The notes beneath the pieces are model-generated. The model saw nothing but the letters and a program-made list of their open reading frames with translations. It did not search any database and was not told the DNA's origin. 64,000 nt of DNA, taken from Bactericera cockerelli. Taxonomy: Eukaryota > Arthropoda > Insecta > Hemiptera > Triozidae. The position numbers and the translations under genes were made by a program. Positions 57,236 through 64,000 of this stretch are shown here, piece after piece; the stretch's first letter is position 1, and every line of letters begins with the position of its first letter. The DNA is taken from assembly GCA_024516035.1 (NCBI GenBank), contig CM044959.1:28546605-28610604 (forward strand). Reading direction: 5' to 3'.

Positions 57236-58109
57236 TCCCAAAGAATTGTGATTTATATTGCTCGAAGGTATATTATTTCAGAAAACCAGAATAATACTCA
57301 GTACTCGTATGTAAATTGTCTTCAGAAAGGTTAAACAAGATGTTCAAGCTATTAGAACTTTTACAAGAAAAAACAATTTTATTACCTAAACGTCATAAAG
57401 TTCTGGAGCTAATAGCTTTATTAATTTATGCTTTGCCCTTGTTAGATTACCAATTATTATTATGTATCACGTTGCTAGCTATCGTTAAAGCCTGGCCAAT
57501 ACTTACTTATGAGGTGACGAGATGGTGACGTATAACTCGTATGAGGTGACCTATAGCTGACCTGACGTACAGAACAGAGAGTAATTACCAATTACTTATA
57601 TTAGTATATTATAACTTCCCAACATCCTTTATGTACCTGATGTAATTAATAAGTAAGTAGGTAGGTATACAAAACTATACATGTACCAGATGTACCTACA
57701 TCTGCACTGCAGCCAGCAATTCACACTGGTATGCTCACCTAGGTATCTATCCACCAGTTACTCACCTCACTGGGTTCAGACTGTGATGGGAGGGTGAAGG
57801 CTGTTGACTATAGGTCAATATACCTAGCAATAACATGGTATGGCCAATAGCCAAGACTTGTTTAGTTTTCAAGCGAGTATCTCTGTTTTATCTGTTAACT
57901 TTTAGGCGCTGATGTTGAAATAACAAAATATCTTACCTTGCATGTTGATTCAATTTAGCTCGATGGTGTTTATTTGAATAAATAAATAACAGCAAAATAT
58001 TAATAACAAGTATATTTTTTTATTACAAAACATTTTGATAACTAATAAATTATCAAATAAATCCCTATAAGATCTATAGAGGTAAATACCTATTTAAAAA
58101 AAAATGAGT
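57236..58109. other. No gene seen
   Basis: AT-rich. A hydrophobic 60-codon stretch near 57340-57528 has no splice or family support. Confidence 0.35.
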
Positions 58110-58262
58110 GTTTCACAGCCGTTTTTATTTCGTAGCCATGAAACAGGAGCTACTGTAGACGCTTGTGGTCTGTGTTGTAGCCTGCCCATCCCGTAGTATG
58201 CCTCCCCTCTGATGGTCAAAAAGTGACACAATACTTCCCAATTAGGTGTTGGGTCAACGTAC
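58110..58262. repeat. Relative of the 32185-32340 dispersed element
   Basis: CGTAGCCATGAAACAGGAGC, GACGCTTGTGGTCTGTGTTG and AGTGACACAATACTTCCCA as at 32212-32320, without the tRNA-like end. Confidence 0.65.
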
Positions 58263-58457
58263 ATTTTTTACTTTTTTAAGTATACTTATACATACTTTTT
58301 TTAAATAGAAAAATATAGTAGACACCACATTATACATTACTTTGCAAAAAACTAGATTATTTAATCAATAATTTAATAGATCAAAGCCCGTGTAACGGGT
58401 GTCAAACTATACATATTAAAGACAGCACCTTGTGATCCGGCCCTCGTTCCAGACAGC

Positions 58458-58620
58458 ACTCTCACTCCCATAATATCCAAATCTCCCTTCCAACACTCTT
58501 TTTTTCCTATTGGGCGCCGTCAACCCACTCTGACTGGCTAATTTGAACGAAATAACCAATCAGAATGCAATTAGTGACGACTGAAACGGAAATATTTGGG
58601 GATTATGAGAGTGAGAGTTT
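58458..58620. mobile_element. Small MITE with ~27-bp inverted ends
   Basis: ACTCTCACTCCCATAATATC at the left and GATTATGAGAGTGAGAGT at the right are inverted copies, extending into CCAAAT/ATTTGG. About 160 bp, no coding content. Confidence 0.55.
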
Positions 58621-59768
58621 CGGGAATGACCATTGCAAAACAATTCTGACGTCCAGCAACGTCCGGTATTGATCAAAAGTGGAATGGCGTCTATCCAAGG
58701 TTGAAATTTAATTATTGAATGTCTACTACAGATCAACTGGGGTTAACTGTTCAGTAGAAACAAAGAAGTACAAAGTTCGTATTATTTTGCATCTCTTGAG
58801 TCATACGTCGTGAAGATCTATCTAGAAAATGTTACTATTGATTCAGGAAAAGGAAAAGTTTATAGGTATATTATATTCGTATTTTTTAAGTCAAAGTATT
58901 TACAAACAAGAATGCTAAAAAGTAAGTACATTAAAAGCTCAATTCCACAACCTACACCAGCATCCTGTACATAGGGTACATCATAATAAGCCATTGTTTC
59001 ATGGTCCTGTCCTGTCACCCTTCTAGAATTAAAACACACTCGTTGTTGTTCAACATCAGAGTGCCCACGCAGTGCCGTCTATTTAGGGCAATGGGGTCGG
59101 TCTATTGAACGTTGCGGACTATATCTTTTATCTAATTATTTTTATTTCACTAGACAGATTTCACAAGATGTATAATGAAAGAGACCCCGACATTGAATTA
59201 TCTTGGAGAGCTCTCAAACTAATCTCACGATATTAGGTACCTACAATACCTACATGTTTCTTTCTATCTAAAATCTAAATGATAATGAATAGGATGAGTA
59301 ATTCGAGTGTAACGCAAAAACTCTAGATTTTTTTTGTTTTTGTTATCAGACATATAGGAATCTAATCAGCTAGTTACTTGTTTGAAAAAAATGCCTGTAT
59401 AATTTATTTAATTATAAGTAGATAATTATATGATAGCTATAGTTCATTTATCTTGATTGTGATTAATAAAATAATAACTAAAGGATGCATTATAAGTATC
59501 AAAAGCTACAGAGCTATGGTAGCATTAATAATTTTTAAGTACAGTGTCCTCATATTGGGCATCTCCCCTTTAATTCATAAAATAATAAATACATTTTCAT
59601 AGTTCTTTTTCTTCTTCTCAAACCTTGATTTGTCAAATAGAAAATCTTTGAACCTGCGTCTACGTTTCAAATATATTCTAATCTGACAATATTTTCCGAG
59701 ATCGGGTCAAATACAGAGATTTCGAGACTCCAAGATTGCTTTTCCTCAGGAGCAGGATTTCATCTGAT
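58621..59768. other. 3' flank of SLC36 gene C, no gene seen
   Basis: No canonical AATAAA within 200 nt after the stop of gene C. A weaker ATTAAA (minus strand) lies at 59569-59574, about 195 nt downstream. Confidence 0.35.
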
Positions 59769-62700
59769 CTACACTTGAGGACTGAAGATCTCGTGGTACA
59801 TGGCAGTCACAGAGGCGTTCACTCCCGTCACAAACCCAACCAGTCCTATGAGCATCACCAGGCAGTTGCGCAGGACAAACCACACCTGACGGGGGATGAA
59901 AAGGGTTAATCGCTACAAGAAATTCCTAATACAGTAGGTATAAAGTTTAACCTAGATTCAGAACAAGGTACCGGAATTTTTTTTCACTTTTATCCAGGTT
60001 TCTCTTATGAAGAGGATATTTTACCTAATAAAGAGATAAATTATTTTACCTGAAAATCTTTCTCTAATGTCCAGGTTTGACTGTAATTCACTTATTTTTA
60101 CTGCCCAATTAGGACTAATGAGTCATATTTTATTCCATCAGTTGTTTTTTTTTGCCATTATTATGTAGTTAAATTTTCAAATATACAGGGTGTCCCACCA
60201 AACTTGGACACCTCAAAGTACTCGGCCCCTGAAAGAGTTTTTGAAAAATAAAAAATCCTAAGGTACATGGTCTAATTATGCGGTTTCAGTCATGAAATTC
60301 TTTTTATACAGGGTGGTTCACAAGTCAGAAATTGAGGTGTCAACTTTCGATTTTTAAATAGATCGACCTGAATTTTATTTGATGATTTTACTTCTAAATG
60401 GTTCCTAAGTACTTTTTTAAACAAAAATTTTACATACAGGGTGGTTTTTTTTCGACCAATATTTTTTCTAAATCTCGAATAACTCAAGTTTGTTTAATTT
60501 TTTCGATAACAAGAATAGAGAGTGTTTGTGTAATAAAAACACGCACTTTCAATTGGCATCAAATTTTTTTATACTGGGTGGTTCACAAGTGAAATAATGA
60601 CTTGATTTTTTTTAAAACTGAGTTTTTTTAATTTTTTATTTAGGATTAATAATTCTAACCTAATTTTACACATTTTTTGTTAGTCATATCGAAAAACAAA
60701 ACTAAAGTGTTGTACAGGGTGAGACATAATTTTTTTGTGACACCCTGTATATGGGCAGTCAAAGAGACGTCAAATTAAACATAAAAGCTAAATGTGCAAG
60801 AAAAACTTCGATTTTTAATTATATAAAAAAGTTATGGTGTTTTAACTAATATTGTCACATGGACCACCCTGTAGATATTTACTTAAAACATCATATGGGT
60901 AGTCGAAATTGTCTAAAATTCAACGAGGAGTCCAAATCTGAAAGAAAAAAATGAATTCAAAAAGCCATTTTCAATTTTGTGTCTACACCTACCTACTTTT
61001 TATTTCTAGTTTTAAAATCAATCAGTATGTACACCAAATTGAAAATGGCTTCAAAATTCGTGTTTTTTACTTGTTTTTCCCCACGACTCGAAGTCTTCGT
61101 TGAATTTTATACAACCTCGAGTACCCACATGATAGTTTAAGAGAATATCTACAGGGTGGTCCATGCGACAATATTAGTTAAAACACCATAACTTTTTGAT
61201 ATCATTAAAAATCAAAGTTTTTCTTGCACATTTAGTTTTTATATTTAATTTTACGTCTCTTTGACTGCCCATATACAGGGTGTCACAAAAAAATTATGTC
61301 TCACCCTGTACAACTCTTTAGTTTTGTTTTTCGATATGACTAACAAAAAATGTGTAAAATTAGGTAAGAATTATTAATCCCAAATAAAAAATTAAAAAAA
61401 CTCAGCTTTAAAAAAAATCAAGTCATTATTTCACTTGTGAACCACCCTGTATAAAAATTTTTGATGCCAATTAAAAGTGCGTGTTTTCATTACACAAACA
61501 CTCTGTATTCTTGTTATCGAAAAAATTAAACAAACTTGAGTTATTCGAGATTTAGAAAAAAAATTGGTCGAAAAAAAACCACCCTGTATGTAAAATTTTT
61601 GTTTAAAAAAGTACTTAGGAACCATTTAGAAGTAAAATTATCAAATAAAATTCAGGTCGATCTATTTAAAAATCGAAAGTTGACACCTCACTTTCTGACT
61701 TGTGAACCACCCTGTATAAAAAAAATTTCATGACTGAAACCGCATAATTAGACCATGTACCCTAGGATTTTTTATTTTTCAAAAACTCTTTCAGGGGCCG
61801 AGTAATTTGAGGTGTCCAAGTTTGGTGGGACACCCTGTATTATTCATAGCTCTGGAGGGATTCAAACCAACCGATCCCTAAGCTGTCTGGATCACCAGAC
61901 GAGCGAGTAGCGCTTCCAACCTCCCAAATGTATGGTTTCCCAATAAGGTACATTAAAAATAGTACTTATGAACAGAAAACGCCGTCTGAGCAATGTCTCA
62001 AGCATGATTTCCTAGTACCTTGCTTGAGACATTGCTCAGACAAGATTCTCTGTTCATAAATACGGCTGTAAAGCTACATACAAACGTCCGCACTTGTGCG
62101 CTTTCCCTTTCACTTTCTTCTGGCCACAGTTCTGCCCACTCAAAAGAGCTATGTAATTTACGTTTCTCTAGCCTTGCATTATGTTGAAAGTGAAAGGGAA
62201 AGCGAACAACTGCGGACATAGATCAGCCAGACTGCTGGTCTACTACCTGTTTATAGTCCCCCAGCGAGACTGCTGGTCCACTCCTTGTTTATAGCCCCCC
62301 AGCCAGACTGCTGGTCTACTCCCTGTTTATAGTCCCCTAGCCAGACTGGACAATGGACATCTTAATATAAAATGTCAAAGTCACTCACTGACCACTGACT
62401 GATCATCGCTCTACAGCCCAAACCGTAAGTCCTAGAAAGCTGAAATTTGGTAGGTAGCTTGTTCTTATAGTCTAGATGTGCAATAAGACGGGATTTTTCG
62501 AAATTCCCACTACAACACCTGCCATTGGCGAAAAAGGATTTTTTGCTTTCACGGCCATGCCTCGGCCCGCAAAGCGGGCGACAGCCTGCTTGTAGATTAT
62601 GAAACATAAATTCCATCTTACCTTGGCCATTCCCTTGTGCGTCTCCCAGAAGGTGAGCAGATCCACGATGGCGGGGAACCCTATACTCATGAAGGGCAGG

Positions 62701-63950
62701 CAGAGGGCACCGTTGAAGGAGATGAACAGCTCGAGATTCGGCACCATAACAGCGCACAGGACTGGAAATTGCATAAAATTTATTATTAATAATAATAATA
62801 TCGCCTTATTTATATTGCCCGATTAGGACTATTAAAGTCCCATTATTCCAGCAGTAAGCCCAAGACATATTATTCTGTGGTAAAAATCCCAATTGGGAGG
62901 ATAACATGTCATGTCCCGGCTGGGTTTCGAACCCACGACCTCTGGAGTCTTTGGATTCACAGAGTGCCGCCTTTACCACTAAGCTACCTGGACAGACTAT
63001 AATAATTATGCTATATATAATATGCTACATATTATGTACAATGAATGGGTCACTTGGAGTTTTTTTTACTATAGTAGATTTCCAGAAAAGGCCATTTCCG
63101 CCTTCTAGTCCACGAAAAACGAACTCGAAAGACCTTAAAAAGCCTTTTTGCGGGATCAGAAAAAGGTGGATACATATTTATAACGTCATATTTACCGAGT
63201 TAGATTTTTCATTCTGCACATTCTTATAGGGCTTTTTTTCTAACAAGGATTTCATCGTGTTCTGGGCTCCAGACACCTTTCATATCAACAAAATTTAAGT
63301 CACTGGTGCAAATGCTCCTAGAAAACAACTGAATTAAAGGGAACCTAATTAATGCCACCAGTAGTCACCGTGGCCGAGTAGTGTAACGCAATAGTCTTGC
63401 ACACACGGGGACCTGAGTTTGAATCCCAGTGGAGTCACAATTTTTCAGTGCGGGACTTTGGATGTTCGGGATCCACTCGTACCACGCGAGGAATAATGAG
63501 TAGCTGCTTTTCAGTGATCAGTGGCGGAATAATGACTAAATTATGTATAATAATACAAAACAAACCGAAAAGTCCCATAATCCAGCGCTACAAACTGTTA
63601 GCATAATGGGACCCCCTGTCTCGAGCCGACAGTCTAAATACTCTAAATAAAGCACTACTATACTATACTATACTATACCCCCTCAATTGCGATTTAAAAC
63701 CACATGTATTTAAGCCACCACTCACAAGTGAGAATCACAATGGAAGTCCGGAAGATGTACTCCCACAGGAGAGTGCACGCATTCTTCTCCAGCTTCAGCT
63801 TGATGTAGCGATTCCACACGATATCAAACACGATGTAGTTGGGAATGGCGAACGTGCAGAAGATAGCAATGGATTGCATCACACGCACACTCTGGGCAAG
63901 GAGCTCTGTGGGCGGGAGGTTGAGAGTGATGCTGCCCGCTACGTCTTCAC
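59769..63950 (-). CDS. SLC36-type proton-coupled amino acid transporter-like gene C, 3' part (three exons in window)
   Basis: Exons 63950-63726 (entered at phase 1), 62761-62622 and 59885-59769, ending in TAG at 59771-59769. The 5' exons lie beyond the right edge. The readable protein starts EDVAGSITLNLPPTELLAQS, passes FAIPNYIVFDIVWNRYIK and VPNLELFISFNGALCLPF, and ends YHEIFSPQV. These match the last four helices of genes A and B. The last two exons (140+117 nt) together equal the single last exon of gene B (257 nt). The 2.7-kb last intron carries a 1.66-kb palindrome, a SINE head, element E units and a Helitron that ends 30 bp from the exon. No damage is visible in the exons. Confidence 0.88.
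60183..61840. mobile_element. 1.66-kb palindrome with TACAGGGTG ends, in the last intron of gene C
   Basis: Starts ATACAGGGTGTCCCACCAAA and ends as its complement TTTGGTGGGACACCCTGTAT. The two ~800-bp arms are inverted copies with scattered mismatches, centred near 61010. Each arm contains further TACAGGGTGG boundaries (left arm near 60297, 60434, 60715 and 60868), as if several units were nested or joined before inversion. Mirror-image reading frames on both strands are by-products of the inversion. Confidence 0.88.
61850..61925 (-). mobile_element. tRNA-derived SINE head, family A
   Basis: Minus strand: GGTTTGAATCCCTCCAGAG as B box, GGATCGGTTGGTTTG and CTGGTGATCCAGACAGC. The body is missing. 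It directly follows the palindrome. Confidence 0.5.
61971..62222. repeat. Two adjacent hairpins
   Basis: First: TGAGCAATGTCTCAAGCA pairs with TGCTTGAGACATTGCTCA across a 16-base loop (61987-62040), flanked by GAACAGA/TCTGTTC. Second: GCTTTCCCTTTCACTTTC (about 62101) pairs with GAAAGTGAAAGGGAAAGC (about 62188), flanked by GTCCGCA/TGCGGAC. They may be the remnants of one or two small foldback elements. Confidence 0.7.
62225..62350 (-). repeat. Element E tandem units, inverted
   Basis: Three tandem units of about 40-50 bp, GTCTACTCCCTGTTTATAGT followed by CCCCAGCCAGACTGCTG, in reverse orientation to those at 40072 and 42592. The element body is absent. Confidence 0.75.
62360..62591 (+). mobile_element. 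Helitron-like element, copy 2 of the 28781 family
   Basis: Nearly identical to 28781-29022: TCTTAATATAAAATGTC, CATCGCTCTACAGCCCAAAC, GGCCATGCCTCGGCCCGCAA, hairpin GCCCGCAAAGCGGGC. The 3' end reads CTTG|T instead of CTAG|T. It lies 30 bp downstream of a coding exon of gene C. Confidence 0.72.
62890..62998 (-). mobile_element. tRNA-derived SINE head (single copy here)
   Basis: Minus strand: TCTGTCCAGGTAGCTTAGTGG (A box), then GTGGGTTCGAAACCCAGC (B box) in tRNA order. Downstream body TGACATGTTATCCTCC is not shared with families A-D in the window. No acceptor pairing. Confidence 0.6.
63362..63612 (+). mobile_element. tRNA-derived SINE, family C
   Basis: AGTCACCGTGGCCGAGTAGT head, GAGTTTGAATCCCAGTGG B box, then CTTTGGATGTTCGGGATCCA, AATGAGTAGCTGCTTTTC and AGTCCCATAATCCAGCGC. 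Antisense to gene C in an intron. Confidence 0.75.
63652..63680. repeat. (TATAC)n microsatellite
   Basis: About five copies of ACTAT, 45 bp from an exon boundary of gene C. Confidence 0.85.
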
Positions 63951-64000
63951 CTGTAGAATAGACATGGAAGTATGGAAAGTCACCTAAAAGGGGAACGAAT

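Noticed and set aside
57316..57528. Hydrophobic 60-70-codon frame
   Set aside because: The longest version starts at TTG, there is no splice context or family motif, and the local sequence is AT-rich; likely chance.
60290..60487. Pair of similar 65-codon proteins on opposite strands with 61536-61733
   Set aside because: Mirror images generated by the palindrome; no start context, domain or independent copy.

Overview
The window is eukaryotic nuclear DNA, almost certainly from an arthropod and most likely an insect. It is AT-rich, has spliced genes with GT/AG introns, and is crowded with SINEs, MITEs, Helitron-like elements and a CR1/L2-type LINE. I could not fix the order or species. No bacterial, plasmid or viral gene was seen.

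Layout. (1) 1.2-3.5 kb, minus strand: a complete four-exon TAF11 gene (TFIID subunit 11, 239 codons). (2) 3.9-5.2 kb: MITEs and a dispersed repeat. (3) 5.2-17.95 kb: two nearly identical 6.37-kb copies lying head to tail. Each carries a 5'-truncated LINE on the minus strand. Its ORF1 ends in an SGNH-hydrolase-like domain followed by a Gln/Asn-rich tail, and its ORF2 encodes endonuclease and reverse transcriptase. ORF2 is intact in the left copy and split by one extra T in the right copy. (4) 20.4-26.5, 40.4-47.9 and 59.8->64 kb: three paralogous SLC36-type (Aa_trans, proton-coupled amino acid transporter-like) genes, all on the minus strand and about 20 kb apart. Gene A has a one-base frameshift in exon 5, gene B is intact (464 codons), and gene C runs off the right edge. 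Exons 2, 3 and 4 have identical lengths in A and B (151, 122, 85 nt), but the three genes differ in the introns of the second half.

(5) Between and inside the transporter genes lie many short repeats. There are at least three tRNA-derived SINE families and a 5S-rRNA-derived SINE family whose body is shared with one tRNA-derived family. There are Helitron-like elements ending in CTAG|T, a family of long palindromes bounded by TACAGGGTG, a PIF/Harbinger-like element with TTA duplications nested inside one of these, a 425-bp foldback, and several tandem repeats with 39-, 55- and 66-bp units.

The genes do not form one pathway. TAF11 is a housekeeping transcription factor. The SLC36 genes are a local tandem family, probably of membrane or lysosomal amino acid transporters. 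Everything else is mobile or repetitive DNA. All spliced models were read by eye from splice sites, reading frame and paralogue comparison; none is confirmed by transcripts.
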